Shown here: positions 19,802-29,849 of the stretch, in pieces
Numbering within the stretch: the stretch's first letter is position 1
Layout of the letters: every line of letters begins with the position of its first letter
Source of the DNA: an uncultured Erythrobacter sp.
GTDB taxonomy: Bacteria > Pseudomonadota > Alphaproteobacteria > Sphingomonadales > Sphingomonadaceae
Reading direction: 5' to 3'
DNA: 64,000 nt
Assembly (NCBI GenBank): GCA_947500645.1
Contig: CANMSD010000001.1
Location: 1,178,001 to 1,242,000, forward strand
Made by a program: the position numbers and the translations under genes
Notes under the pieces: model-generated
What the model saw: only the letters and a program-made list of their open reading frames with translations
The model's database searches: none
Told to the model about the DNA's origin: nothing

Positions 19802-20205
19802 TAGACGGCGCGTGCCACTGCGGCCGGGTTAATATCACGCTCGAGAACAAGCCCGATTACATCAACCTCTGCGATTGCTCTCTGTGCGCGAAGTCGGGCG
19901 GTGCATGGGGCTATTTTGCCGGTGACCAGGTCAACGTTGAAGGCCAAACAAAGGCCTATCGCCGCGCAGATTACGACAAGCCAGCGGTGGAAATGCGGTT
20001 CTGCCAAAATTGCGGAACGACCACACATTGGGTGCTAACCGAACATTACGACAGCGACCGCGTGGGCGTGAACATGCGTATCTTCGAACCCGGCGAACTT
20101 ACCGGCATTGAGGCACGCACACTCGATGGTCGAAACTGGTCTGGTGACAGCGAAGCTGAACATCGCAGGCCCCCAGGCAAACTGGGATACGATGTGTTCC
20201 TTTGA
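19798..20205 (+). CDS. GFA-family zinc-binding protein
   Basis: [16 protein letters not shown]...[19 protein letters not shown]...[11 protein letters not shown]; starts within the leuC stop (ATGA). Confidence 0.88.
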   Translation: MIDGACHCGRVNITLENKPDYINLCDCSLCAKSGGAWGYFAGDQVNVEGQTKAYRRADYDKPAVEMRFCQNCGTTTHWVLTEHYDSDRVGVNMRIFEPGELTGIEARTLDGRNWSGDSEAEHRRPPGKLGYDVFL

Positions 20206-20252
20206 TCGCGTGATCTCTTGCCAATCCCCCTTCCCCTCCCCATGAGAAAGAC

Positions 20253-20414
20253 ATGACCAAGGACAACAAAAACAAAGTTGCCATCGCCGCCGGTGCGATC
20301 GGCTCTGCGGCCATCGCGGCGGCGCTTCTTTACGCCAACAAGCGCGGCAAGAAGAAGAACGAGCCGACGCAGCCCGGTCCGATCCCTTCTGGCGAAAAAC
20401 CGGAAACCGATTAA
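20253..20414 (+). CDS. Small single-TM protein (53 aa)
   Basis: [53 protein letters not shown]; stop overlaps leuD ATG. Confidence 0.6.
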   Translation: MTKDNKNKVAIAAGAIGSAAIAAALLYANKRGKKKNEPTQPGPIPSGEKPETD

Positions 20415-21031
20415 TGGATCCGGTCGCGCGCGTTGCTGGCCGTGCCATTCCGTTTGGCGCGAAGAATGTCGACACTGACATCATCATTCCTGCCAAATGG
20501 CTGAAGACGATCAGCCGCGAAGGGCTTGGCGAAGGCGCTTTCGAGACGATCCGCGCACAAGAAGGCAATGTCTTTGACGATCCAGCCTATGCAGGCGCGC
20601 CAATCCTGATCGCGGGCGACAATTTCGGCTGCGGGTCGAGCCGCGAGCACGCCGCATGGGCGATCCTCGATCTCGGCATCCGCGCGGTCATCGCACCCAG
20701 CTATTCCGACATTTTCTCAGGTAATGCGGTTAAGAACGGCATCCTGCCGATCGTCCTGCCCCAAGAGGCCATCGACCGGCTGATGGAGGTCGCACAGCAG
20801 GGTGAACAGATCGACGTCGATCTCGAAACGCAGAGCGTGACCACGCCTTTCCAGGACCGCTTCACATTCGACATCGATCCATTTCGCAAGCATTGCCTGC
20901 TGAACGGTCTCGATGAAGTCGCTCTGACACTGGCGCGCCAGACTGAAATTCAAGCATATGAGAGCCAGCGCGCCAAAACGCGTGGCTGGCTGACCCCGAA
21001 AACGGGAAACATAACGGAGACACACGCATGA
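20414..21031 (+). CDS. leuD: 3-isopropylmalate dehydratase small subunit
   Basis: 205 aa; [44 protein letters not shown]. Confidence 0.97.
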   Translation: MDPVARVAGRAIPFGAKNVDTDIIIPAKWLKTISREGLGEGAFETIRAQEGNVFDDPAYAGAPILIAGDNFGCGSSREHAAWAILDLGIRAVIAPSYSDIFSGNAVKNGILPIVLPQEAIDRLMEVAQQGEQIDVDLETQSVTTPFQDRFTFDIDPFRKHCLLNGLDEVALTLARQTEIQAYESQRAKTRGWLTPKTGNITETHA

Positions 21032-22026
21032 AAGCCCTACGCACCCACGAAGTTGGCGGCCCGGAAACGCTGACACTCGACGAAGTCGAAGTGCCAAGCC
21101 CCGGCAAGGGTGAAGTGCTGATCGATGTGAAGGCCTGCGCGATCAACTATCCCGACACATTGATGATCCGCGATCTCTATCAGTTCAAGCCCGAGCGGCC
21201 GTATTCACCCGGCGGCGAAATCGCTGGCGTGATCGAGGCAATTGGTGAAGGTGTCGAAGGCTATTCGGTCGGCGATACGGTGATGGCCGGGATCGGCAAT
21301 GGCGGCTTGGCCGAGAAGGTCGTGGTGCCAGCAGGCCGGATGTTCCCTGTGCCTGAAGGTGTGCCGTTCGAAAAAGCCGCTTCGCTGCTGATGACATACG
21401 GCACGACCATTCATGGTCTGAAAGATCGCGGCCATATCAAGGAAGGCGACACGGTTCTGATCCTCGGCGCAGCGGGCGGCGTTGGTCTTTCCGCAATCGA
21501 ACTGTCCAAGGCATTCGGCGCACGCGTCGTCGCCGCCGTTTCCAGCGAAGCCAAAGGTGAGGTGGCTAAAAAAGCGGGCGCGGACGAAGTCGTCATCTAT
21601 CCGCGCGAGGAAATGGACAAGGCCGCGTCGAAGGAACTCGCCAACGCTTTCAAGGCCGCCTGCGGACCCAACGGCGCCAACATCGTCTATGACATCGTCG
21701 GCGGGCAGTATTCGGAGCCTGCCTTGCGCTCTATCGCTTGGGAGGGCCGCTTCCTTGTGGTCGGCTTCCCAGCGGGCATTGCGAAAATGCCTTTGAACCT
21801 GACCCTGCTGAAATCCTGCGATATCTGCGGCGTGTTCTGGGGTGCATTCACTGCGCGCGAACCGGAAAAGTTCGTTGCTCAAGTGAAGGAACTGTTCGAA
21901 CTGATGAAAGCGGGCAAGATCGACCCACTCGTCTCCGAGACATTCCCGCTGGAGCGTGCAGGCGAGGCAATCGCAAAGCTGGAAAGCCGCGAGGCGGTTG
22001 GCAAACTTGTCGTCACGATGGATTGA
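21028..22026 (+). CDS. NADPH:quinone oxidoreductase / zinc-type dehydrogenase
   Basis: 332 aa MDR family; [31 protein letters not shown]. Confidence 0.92.
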   Translation: MKALRTHEVGGPETLTLDEVEVPSPGKGEVLIDVKACAINYPDTLMIRDLYQFKPERPYSPGGEIAGVIEAIGEGVEGYSVGDTVMAGIGNGGLAEKVVVPAGRMFPVPEGVPFEKAASLLMTYGTTIHGLKDRGHIKEGDTVLILGAAGGVGLSAIELSKAFGARVVAAVSSEAKGEVAKKAGADEVVIYPREEMDKAASKELANAFKAACGPNGANIVYDIVGGQYSEPALRSIAWEGRFLVVGFPAGIAKMPLNLTLLKSCDICGVFWGAFTAREPEKFVAQVKELFELMKAGKIDPLVSETFPLERAGEAIAKLESREAVGKLVVTMD

Positions 22027-22125
22027 TTTTAACGGCGCGCAAACGCCGCTTGTCGCAACGCGCGGCTAGCCCTATTTCATAGACACACGTTTCAAACACT
22101 TGGGCCGCTGGCCGAGGGGATTCAC

Positions 22126-22449
22126 ATGACCGATTTCAAAGACCGCGAACGCGCCGAAGAAGCCAAGTTCGCCATGGATGAAGAAACCGCTTTCAAAGTT
22201 GCCGCACGCCGCAACCGCTTGCTGGGCGAATGGGCCGCTGGCCTGATGAACCTGACACAGGAAGAAACCGACGCTTACAAGAAAGCTGTCGTGCAGGCCG
22301 ATTTCGAAGAGGCTGGCGATGAGGACGTGATCCGTAAGCTGTTGGGCGACCTGACCGCTGCCGAATGCGATGTTAGCGAAGATGACATTCGCGCCAAGCT
22401 GGAAGAAATGACCATCGAGGCCAAGCGCCAGTATATGAGCGAGAACTGA
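22126..22449 (+). CDS. DUF1476 protein / F1-ATPase inhibitor subunit zeta homolog
   Basis: 107 aa; FKDRERAEEAKFAMDEETAFKVAARRNRLLGEWAAGLMN. Confidence 0.9.
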   Translation: MTDFKDRERAEEAKFAMDEETAFKVAARRNRLLGEWAAGLMNLTQEETDAYKKAVVQADFEEAGDEDVIRKLLGDLTAAECDVSEDDIRAKLEEMTIEAKRQYMSEN

Positions 22450-22452
22450 TCC

Positions 22453-22686
22453 ATGCCGATGGCAGCTGCCGATATCGAGGCGTTGATCGTCGCCGCTCTG
22501 CCCGGCGCCACCGTCGAAATGCGCGATCTTGCCGGCGATAACGACCATTGGGCCGCAGTCGTCACGGCACCGCAATTCGCGGGCAAAAACCGCGTGCAAC
22601 AGCACAAGATGGTCTATGCGGCGCTCGGCGAGAGAATGGGCGGCGAGCTGCACGCCTTGCAAGTGACCACCGTGGTCCCCACCTAA
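22453..22686 (+). CDS. BolA family protein
   Basis: 77 aa; [48 protein letters not shown]. Confidence 0.9.
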   Translation: MPMAAADIEALIVAALPGATVEMRDLAGDNDHWAAVVTAPQFAGKNRVQQHKMVYAALGERMGGELHALQVTTVVPT

Positions 22687-22730
22687 AATTGAGCATTACA
22701 GAATTTCAGCTTTCAAAGGCCAAGGCACAT

Positions 22731-23063
22731 ATGTCTGACATCAACACGCGCATCACCGGCATCGTTGGCGATAATGACGTCGTCCTGTTTATGAAGGGCA
22801 CCCCGCTGTTCCCGCAATGCGGCTTTTCCAGCCGAGCGGTCGCGATCCTCGACCATTGCGGCGTCGCCTATGAGAGCGTCGACGTGCTGCAGGACATGGA
22901 AGTGCGCCAAGGCATCAAGACGTTCTCTGACTGGCCGACCATCCCGCAACTCTATGTGAAGGGCGAATTTGTCGGCGGTAGCGACATTATGATGGAAATG
23001 TTCGAGGCTGGCGAGCTGCAGCAAATGCTCGACGAGAAGCAGGTCGCAAAGGCGGCTTCTTGA
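22731..23063 (+). CDS. grxD: Monothiol glutaredoxin (Grx4 type)
   Basis: From [32 protein letters not shown] (CGFS), [19 protein letters not shown]. Confidence 0.95.
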   Translation: MSDINTRITGIVGDNDVVLFMKGTPLFPQCGFSSRAVAILDHCGVAYESVDVLQDMEVRQGIKTFSDWPTIPQLYVKGEFVGGSDIMMEMFEAGELQQMLDEKQVAKAAS

Positions 23064-23134
23064 TTTTCGAGCGCCATCTGGCACGCGATATCCTCACTCA
23101 CGCGACCTGAAGATCGCATCGATAAAAATCAAAG

Positions 23135-23171
23135 AAAAAGCCGCCTCGTGAACCAAACGAGGCGGCTTTTT
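23135..23171. terminator. Rho-independent terminator
   Basis: AAAAAGCCGCCTCGT-gaaccaa-ACGAGGCGGCTTTTT perfect stem with poly-T/poly-A flanks. Confidence 0.93.
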
Positions 23172-23402
23172 CATATTTCGGGGAGGTGAAACTAGAGACC
23201 AAAAAAGCCTCACCTCTTTATCGAAGACCACACGGGGTATCCAACCCTATGCACCCCGCGTGCCAAAAATGACTTCAGCATACCTTACAGAAGTTTAGAT
23301 GGTTTCGATGAATTAACCATGCGCCCAATTGTAAGAGATACCGACAGTCATGGGACAATTGGCTGTTGGCAAGCGCCCCTCACCCCGGCATCACAGATCG
23401 CA

Positions 23403-24185
23403 ATGGCAGATAAACCGACACAATCGCCCGAGGGCATACCCGCAGCGACCATCGTCATATTCCGAAATGCGCCTTCTGGCGGCGCACCCGAAGTGCTGAT
23501 GACGATCCGCTCACGCAACATGGCCTTCGCCGGCGGTATGGCGGTGTTTCCCGGTGGCAGAGTGGACGAAGCCGACTTCGATCTGGCCCGTGCGACCGGC
23601 GGCGATGCGCCAATTGACGAAATCGCGCACCAGATTGCTGCCGTGCGAGAAACGCTGGAAGAGACAGGTCTGGCACTTGGGCTTTCAGGCGATCTCACTG
23701 CGGAGCGAGCCACGAGAGCCCGGTCCATGCTCCACGATCGGGGCGCTCTTGCTCCCGTACTGGAAGCATTCGATTGGGCGCTCGATCTGGACCAGATCAC
23801 ACCTTTCGCCCGCTGGTATCCCAAGAACGAGAATATTCCGCGCGTCTATGATACTCGATTTTACCTTGCCAATTTGGGCACGGGCGATGTCGAGGTCTCA
23901 GCCGACGAGTCCGAGAATACGCGGCTCTTCTGGGTCAGCGCGCAAGGGGCGCTCGATATGGCGGACCAAGGCGATATCAAGCTGATCTTCCCCACCCGCC
24001 GCAATCTTGAACGCCTGGCCCTGTTCACAAGCTACGAAGAAGCGCGCACGCAGGCCGAAGCGATCCCGGTCAAAACCATCGTCCCTCAGATCGACACGAC
24101 CGGCGACCAGCCGATGCTACGGATCATGGAAGAAGCTGGCTATCCCATCACCGCCGAATTGCTGGAAACGGTAGCGCGGGGATAG
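23403..24185 (+). CDS. NUDIX hydrolase
   Basis: GGRVDEADFD...AAVRETLEETGLALG Nudix box; start MADKPTQSPEG. Confidence 0.88.
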   Translation: MADKPTQSPEGIPAATIVIFRNAPSGGAPEVLMTIRSRNMAFAGGMAVFPGGRVDEADFDLARATGGDAPIDEIAHQIAAVRETLEETGLALGLSGDLTAERATRARSMLHDRGALAPVLEAFDWALDLDQITPFARWYPKNENIPRVYDTRFYLANLGTGDVEVSADESENTRLFWVSAQGALDMADQGDIKLIFPTRRNLERLALFTSYEEARTQAEAIPVKTIVPQIDTTGDQPMLRIMEEAGYPITAELLETVARG

Positions 24186-24204
24186 ATTTGCTAGTCAACG
24201 ACGC

Positions 24205-24290
24205 CCTCGCCACCCGCGCCCTCCACCCTTCCACCCGGAGCCTACCGGGATACCATCTGGGTGGAAGGGTGGAGGGCGCGGGTGGCGAGG
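24205..24290. repeat. 32-bp perfect inverted repeat with 22-nt loop
   Basis: CCTCGCCACCCGCGCCCTCCACCCTTCCACCC (24205-24236) is the exact reverse complement of 24259-24290. Confidence 0.97.
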
Positions 24291-24309
24291 AACGTCAGCG
24301 AAGTTGATC

Positions 24310-24657
24310 TTATCTTCGCGCTAGACGCCTGTTGTTTTCGCGGAAGTTCGCAACGCGATAGCCACGCTCTGCCATTTCCTTGCGATAATCATACCGCGCA
24401 TCGCGGATTTCCTGATCATATTCCTCATAGGCGTCGCGGCGATCCTCTTCGTCGGTCGCGCGCCGAAGGTCGCTCTCAAGCTCGCGCTTGGCCTCGCTGA
24501 TGTCGGTCTTGTAATCGAGCCACCATTTGTTGCTGTCGTTGTTCGGCGACAACGGAGCCTTGTATCCGCGCACCACAATATCGGAATCGTGAGCGACCAC
24601 CGGGGCCGCAATCATGGAACCAGCAATGGCAATCGAAGCAAAAGTCACGCGCATCAT
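24310..24657 (-). CDS. Secreted/periplasmic hypothetical protein
   Basis: 115 aa; signal peptide MMRVTFASIAIAGSMIAAPVVA, highly charged D/E/R-rich body. Confidence 0.65.
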   Translation of the reverse strand: MMRVTFASIAIAGSMIAAPVVAHDSDIVVRGYKAPLSPNNDSNKWWLDYKTDISEAKRELESDLRRATDEEDRRDAYEEYDQEIRDARYDYRKEMAERGYRVANFRENNRRLARR

Positions 24658-24819
24658 GAGAGGTCTCCTTCTGAAAAGTCAGAAGCGGAAAGTGACTATG
24701 CGAAGCTGAACGGCAGGTTTCATGTGTGGTTCTGACGGGCACGTTTGACGATTAAGCGTCCGGTATGTGCTTTGAGAGCGATGAAGCGTGAATGGAACAA
24801 GCAAAGCAGGACTGTCCTC

Positions 24820-24938
24820 GCCGCGCTGCGCGGCTCGTTCGTCTCCGGCGGCTAAGCCGCCTCCGACTCCGAACCTCTGACGGTTCGCGCCTGCGAGCAC
24901 AGCAGCCACAACGCACCCTGCGGGATGCCTTGTGGCTG
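24820..24938. repeat. Cluster of four short hairpins next to tRNA-Arg
   Basis: GCCGCG-ctg-CGCGGC (24820-24834), GGCGGC-taa-GCCGCC (24847-24861), GAACC-tctgac-GGTTC (24871-24886), CAGCCACAA...TTGTGGCTG (24903-24938). Confidence 0.85.
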
Positions 24939-24939
24939 G

Positions 24940-25013
24940 CGCGCCCGGCAGGACTCGAACCTGCTGCCTCAAGATTAGAAGTCTCGCGCTCTATCCAGAT
25001 GAGCTACGGGCGC
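24940..25013 (-). tRNA. tRNA-Arg (anticodon UCU)
   Basis: Reverse complement folds as cloverleaf: GCGCCCG-TA-GCTC..GAGC-CGAGA CTTCTAA TCTTG-AGGCA-GCAGG TTCGAGT CCTGC-CGGGCGC-G; anticodon TCT. Confidence 0.95.
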
Positions 25014-25085
25014 GCACGCTTTCGCGTTAGACACGCCCAATAGCGTGCTTTGCGGTGCTGTAAAATCACGTTAGGCCCGTAACCT

Positions 25086-25925
25086 ATGAATAATCGTGAA
25101 ACTGCCGCATCATTGATACCGCAAGCCACCAGCACCCCGCCGCCAAGCTTTCGCTATTATGACCTGGTCATGGCGTCGTTCGTGGCGATCCTGCTGCTAT
25201 CCAACATCATTGGCGCAGCAAAGCTGACATTCCTGGAGGTGCCGTTCTGGCCGGACGGGATGTGGCCCGCACCCGATGGCGTCTTTATCTATGGCGCAGG
25301 CATCCTTTTCTTTCCGCTTGGCTATGTCATCGGCGATATCCTGACCGAGATTTACGGCTTCGCCCGTGCGCGGCGCGTCATCTGGACCGGCTTTGCCGCG
25401 ATGATCTTCCTCGCCTTTATGAGCTTTGTAGTCGTCGGCCTGCCCGCCTTCGGCGGCTGGGAGTGTGCCGCGAGCGCGACCTTGCAGATGACCGGCGATG
25501 GCAGCGCCTCCCCCGGCGACATATGCCAGCAGACATACGAATCCGTATTCGGCAGTACATGGCGCATCGTGATCGCTTCGATCGTAGCCTTCTGGGCGGG
25601 CGAGTTCGTCAATTCCTACGTCATGGCGAAGATGAAGGTCTGGACCAAGGGCAAGGCGCTTTGGACCCGCACGATTGGTTCTACCGTCGTGGGCCAGGGC
25701 GTCGACAGCCTGATCTTCTACCCGATCGCATTCTACGGTATCTGGACGACCGAGGCGGTGATCACAGTGATGATCACCAATTGGCTGCTCAAGGTCCTGT
25801 GGGAGGCGTTGCTTACGCCGGTCACTTATTTTGTCGTGAACCGTTTGAAAAAAGCGGAAGGGGTCGACCTGTTCGACACGGAAACCAATTTCTCGCCCTT
25901 CGCGAGCGAAAAGAGACAAGCTTAG
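25086..25925 (+). CDS. Queuosine precursor transporter (YhhQ/VUT family)
   Basis: 279 aa multi-TM; LLLSNIIGAAKL, GYVIGDILTEIYGFARARRVIW, TIGSTVVGQGVDSLIFYPIAFYG. Confidence 0.9.
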   Translation: MNNRETAASLIPQATSTPPPSFRYYDLVMASFVAILLLSNIIGAAKLTFLEVPFWPDGMWPAPDGVFIYGAGILFFPLGYVIGDILTEIYGFARARRVIWTGFAAMIFLAFMSFVVVGLPAFGGWECAASATLQMTGDGSASPGDICQQTYESVFGSTWRIVIASIVAFWAGEFVNSYVMAKMKVWTKGKALWTRTIGSTVVGQGVDSLIFYPIAFYGIWTTEAVITVMITNWLLKVLWEALLTPVTYFVVNRLKKAEGVDLFDTETNFSPFASEKRQA

Positions 25926-27496
25926 CCCTTCGCCGACTTTTGCTTCTCGTCCTCGACTGTCGGCGTATCAACGTCGACCTCGTGCAGCTCGCTATCCGCG
26001 ACGATCTCCACCGCGAAATCGACGCCCAGCCGACCGGCGAGCAGCTTCATGTCTTTCTCGGTCGGGATACCGAACAGGTCTTGATGGCTCTTCGCGAGCC
26101 TCAGGACCATGCCCTCTTCGCCCAGCGACAGACGACTCACCTGCAGCGAGCGACGAGAGCGCGCTCCGACCCGACGGGCAAGCCGGATGGCAAGGCCCCA
26201 GCAGATCGCTTCTTCCAAAGCGTGCTTGCTAGCGAGCGAAGTCAATTCCTCTGGCAGATCACAGTGATTGCCATTGGCCATGCTGGCCGCCGCCATCATC
26301 GCGCGGCCCTGAGCATCGATCGCGATCCAGCGCTTGTGCATGGCCCAATCCACCGCCAGCGGAAGCCGCAAATTGGGCTCGATCTGCATGCTTGCCAGCG
26401 CCAGCATCGTTGCCGCCAGTCTCAGCCGCTCAGACCCGTGCTTGCCGACGGGTGCGACATCGGACGTCCAACCGGCGATGCGTGTCGCGAGCGTGGGTGG
26501 AGCACCGCGTTGAGCCGCGAAAACCGCCACGCCCGCGAGCAGCGGATCCTGTGCCTTGGCGTGGGGTGAGAGGCGATCGAACAGCAGCCCTTCCCTCAGG
26601 CCCCAAGATGAAAAGACCAGTCGTTCCGGTTTGAGTTTTGAAAGCATAGCCTGCAGCAAAACGGCCGCATCGGGCAGCTTCTCTGCGCGCATGGTCGATA
26701 TCCGGTCGCGCGCCTTCAGGTCTTCCGGTGTCTCTTTTGCGAGACCATCCGCAAGAGCTGTCGCCTCTTTGAGCGAGAGCTCGAACCCATGCGGATCACT
26801 GAGTGGATGACCTTGCTCCTGCATCGCGTAAACAGCCATGGTGCGCCAAGTCCCACCGACCAGATAGAGCGGGCCATCAAGCGGCTTGCCCCATCCGCCT
26901 TTCTTGAGCGCCTTCTCAATGGATTTGCGCATTTCGGACGTCTTCTCGCCGCGATATTCGGGTAGTCGCAATGTGCCGAGCGGAAGGGATGTGGCCTCGC
27001 CTGCTTCCCCATCGGCAATATTCACCAACTCAAGACTACCCCCGCCCAAGTCGGCCACGCTGCCTTCCGCACCGGGAAAGGCACCGAGCACGCCATGCGC
27101 GCTCAGCCGGGCTTCTTCTTCGCCGGAAATGACCTGCGGATCGAGACCCAACGCGCGCACATCGTCGACAAAGTCGGGACCGTTCTTCGCGTCCCGCACA
27201 GCCGCCGTGGCGACCGTTTCAATGTCGTCGATGCCGAGATCATCGAGTAGCAGAACAAAGCGTTTGAGGCCTCGCATAGCCAGTTCGACCGAATCTTCGG
27301 CCAGTCTCCCTGTTTCCGCTATCTCGCGGCCAAGACGTGCGGTGACCTTCTCGTTCAGCAGCACGGTCGGTGCACGCATCGTCCCGCCATAGACGACCAT
27401 CCGAACCGTGTTTGATCCGATATCGATGATCGCGCGTTCTGCCTTGTTGCCGGAAAAGGCCCCTTCCCGGTCGCTTCGCTTCGCGCGCAGATTCAT
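25922..27496 (-). CDS. ppx: Exopolyphosphatase Ppx/GppA family
   Basis: 524 aa; AIIDIGSNTVRMVVYGG, SVADLGGGSLELVNI; operonic with ppk. Confidence 0.92.
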   Translation of the reverse strand: MNLRAKRSDREGAFSGNKAERAIIDIGSNTVRMVVYGGTMRAPTVLLNEKVTARLGREIAETGRLAEDSVELAMRGLKRFVLLLDDLGIDDIETVATAAVRDAKNGPDFVDDVRALGLDPQVISGEEEARLSAHGVLGAFPGAEGSVADLGGGSLELVNIADGEAGEATSLPLGTLRLPEYRGEKTSEMRKSIEKALKKGGWGKPLDGPLYLVGGTWRTMAVYAMQEQGHPLSDPHGFELSLKEATALADGLAKETPEDLKARDRISTMRAEKLPDAAVLLQAMLSKLKPERLVFSSWGLREGLLFDRLSPHAKAQDPLLAGVAVFAAQRGAPPTLATRIAGWTSDVAPVGKHGSERLRLAATMLALASMQIEPNLRLPLAVDWAMHKRWIAIDAQGRAMMAAASMANGNHCDLPEELTSLASKHALEEAICWGLAIRLARRVGARSRRSLQVSRLSLGEEGMVLRLAKSHQDLFGIPTEKDMKLLAGRLGVDFAVEIVADSELHEVDVDTPTVEDEKQKSAKG

Positions 27497-29676
27497 CCAG
27501 AGCGTCCCTTGCGCAATGACAGCTTCGGCACACCGCCTGCCTGAAGCGATCCACCACGTCCAGACAGAGACGGGTTCGTCATGAAATAGCGATGGCAGTT
27601 AAAGGGCTTATCCTGCGATCCTACGCGCTCATATGAACCATCGGAATGGAGCCACCAGCTCTGCTCTGTGTCGAGCATGTTGGCGAGCAACACCTGTTGC
27701 AGCACCTGATCGTGCACAGTGCGATTATTGATCGGAATAAGCGATTCCACCCGGCGATCCAGATTGCGCCCCATCAGATCGGCGGAGGAGATGTATACGA
27801 TCGATTCTGCACTTGGCATCGGTTTGCCATTGGCAAATGCATAGATCCGGCTGTGTTCCAGAAAGCGTCCAATGATCGACTTTACGCGGATGTTCTCACT
27901 CATACCCGGAACGCCTGGCTTCAAACAGCAAATCCCACGCACGACCAGCTCGACCGTCACACCCGCTTCGCTGGCTGCATAGAGCCGATCGATCACCCCC
28001 TGATCGGTGATCTGGTTGCATTTGAGCCAGATTGCCGCTGGCTTTCCAGCCCCAGCATTTGCGATCTCTGCATCGATCCGGTCGTATATCGTCTCGCGCA
28101 GATTGAGCGGCGCAATTGCAATCTCTTCCAATCCGGACGGCTCAACGTAGCCGGTGACGAAGTTGAACATCTTAGCCGCATCGCGGACCAGTCGCGGGTC
28201 GGCGGTGAAGAACGACAGGTCGGTGTAAATCTTCGCGGTGATCGGGTGGTAATTGCCGGTGCCGAAGTGGCAATAGGTGCGAAAGCCATCCTCTTCGCGG
28301 CGCACGACCATCGCGATCTTGGCGTGTGTCTTCCAGTCGACGAAGCCATAGATCACCTGGACCCCCGCGCGCTCCAGCTTGTTGGCCCACATCAGGTTCT
28401 GCTCTTCATCGAACCGGGCCTTCAGCTCGACAACTGCGGTAACCGATTTGCCAGCCTCCGCCGCCGCGATCAGCGCATTAATTACCGCCGATTGTGAGCC
28501 CGCGCGATAGAGCGTCTGCTTGATCGCCACCACATCCGGATCGGCCGCGGCCTGACGGATGAAATCAACCACCACTTCGAAGCTTTCATAGGGGTGATGG
28601 ATAATGATGTCTTTTTCGCGGATGGCGGAGAAAGCGTCGCCATCATGCTCGCGGATGCGCTCGGGATAGCGTGGGCTGTAACTGTCGAATTTGAGGTCTG
28701 GGCGATCTTCTTCGACAATCTCGGCGAGCCCATCGATCCCGATCATCCCGTCGGTTTTGATCACCGCCGCTTCGTGAATACCCAGCTGTTCGAGCAATAT
28801 CTGCTCGGCCTGAGGGTCGAAATCCTCCTCGATCTCCAACTGGATCACTTGCCCGCGCCTGCGCCGCTGTATCGCGCTGCGGAAGTAACGCACGAGATCC
28901 TCTGCCTCTTCTTCCACCTCGATATCGCTGTCGCGCAGAACACGGAACAGCCCGTCACCTACCACCGTAAAGCCCGGGAACAGCTTATCCGCATAGCGCT
29001 GGATCAGGCTTGAGATGGAGATGTATATCGCCTCATCACCGGGCACGCGCACAAAGCGTGGTAGCGCACTCGGGATCAGGATCATCTCAATGATCTGTTC
29101 CCGATCTGCATCGCGCCGCAAAGTAAAGAGCAGGCCTGTTCCTTCGTTCGCGATAAACGGAAAAGGATGCGCGGGATCAAGCGCCTGCGGCGTGATCACC
29201 GGCAGAATTTCGTCGAGGAAATAGGCTTTGAGCCAGTCATGCGCGGCGGGCTTCAAGCGGTGATCATCGGCGACGAAAATATCCGCATCATTGAGCAGGC
29301 CGTGTAATTTGCGCCACGCGTTCTGCTGCCAAGCGGAAATCGTCTCCAACTGGTCGCGGATCGCCGCCAGTTGCTGCGACGGTGTACGACCATCAATCGA
29401 AGGCCGATTAATGCCGCGCTGCACCTGGCCAACCAAGCCGGCGACGCGGATCATCATGAACTCGTCGAGATTGCTTCCGGAAATGGACAGGAAATGCAGC
29501 CGTTCCAACAAGGGGTATTTCGGGTTGCAGGCCTCCGCCAGCACGCGTTCGTTAAAGCTCAACCAAGACAGTTCGCGATTGAAATAAGCTTCACCCCCAC
29601 GCGATGATGGTGCGCCGTCCGGCCCGTGATCGGGCGGCACCTCATCATTGCTCGCGATCGGTCGACTGATCATCGT
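27493..29676 (-). CDS. ppk: Polyphosphate kinase 1
   Basis: YFNRELSWLSFNERVLAEA, HHPYESFEVVVDFIRQAAADPDVVAIKQTLYR, HFGTGNYHPITAKIYTDLSFFTAD. Confidence 0.96.
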   Translation of the reverse strand, partial: TMISRPIASNDEVPPDHGPDGAPSSRGGEAYFNRELSWLSFNERVLAEACNPKYPLLERLHFLSISGSNLDEFMMIRVAGLVGQVQRGINRPSIDGRTPSQQLAAIRDQLETISAWQQNAWRKLHGLLNDADIFVADDHRLKPAAHDWLKAYFLDEILPVITPQALDPAHPFPFIANEGTGLLFTLRRDADREQIIEMILIPSALPRFVRVPGDEAIYISISSLIQRYADKLFPGFTVVGDGLFRVLRDSDIEVEEEAEDLVRYFRSAIQRRRRGQVIQLEIEEDFDPQAEQILLEQLGIHEAAVIKTDGMIGIDGLAEIVEEDRPDLKFDSYSPRYPERIREHDGDAFSAIREKDIIIHHPYESFEVVVDFIRQAAADPDVVAIKQTLYRAGSQSAVINALIAAAEAGKSVTAVVELKARFDEEQNLMWANKLERAGVQVIYGFVDWKTHAKIAMVVRREEDGFRTYCHFGTGNYHPITAKIYTDLSFFTADPRLVRDAAKMFNFVTGYVEPSGLEEIAIAPLNLRETIYDRIDAEIANAGAGKPAAIWLKCNQITDQGVIDRLYAASEAGVTVELVVRGICCLKPGVPGMSENIRVKSIIGRFLEHSRIYAFANGKPMPSAESIVYISSADLMGRNLDRRVESLIPINNRTVHDQVLQQVLLANMLDTEQSWWLHSDGSYERVGSQDKPFNCHRYFMTNPSLSGRGGSLQAGGVPKLSLRKGRSG

Positions 29677-29849
29677 GTTACCATCCACTCGAAATTGGAA
29701 CGATGTCAAAGACTGTATGCCTTAGGTCCGTTCCATGTTCCGCTTGCAGCAGCGTGTAAATCACGCGCGGCTGCTTGTCACACTGTCGCCAAGAAATCGT
29801 TCAGAGGCAATGCCCTGAGAGCGATAGATGCAAGTGGTGTGAAGTGCGT

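Noticed and set aside
23221-23290. Second terminator/structured RNA (ACACGGGGT...ACCCCGCGTG)
   Set aside because: Stem is imperfect and lacks a T-tract; the strong terminator at 23135-23171 already explains the gap.
25262-26569. 435-aa plus-strand ORF overlapping the queuosine transporter and ppx
   Set aside because: Out-of-frame/antisense low-complexity translation; the two annotated genes explain the region.
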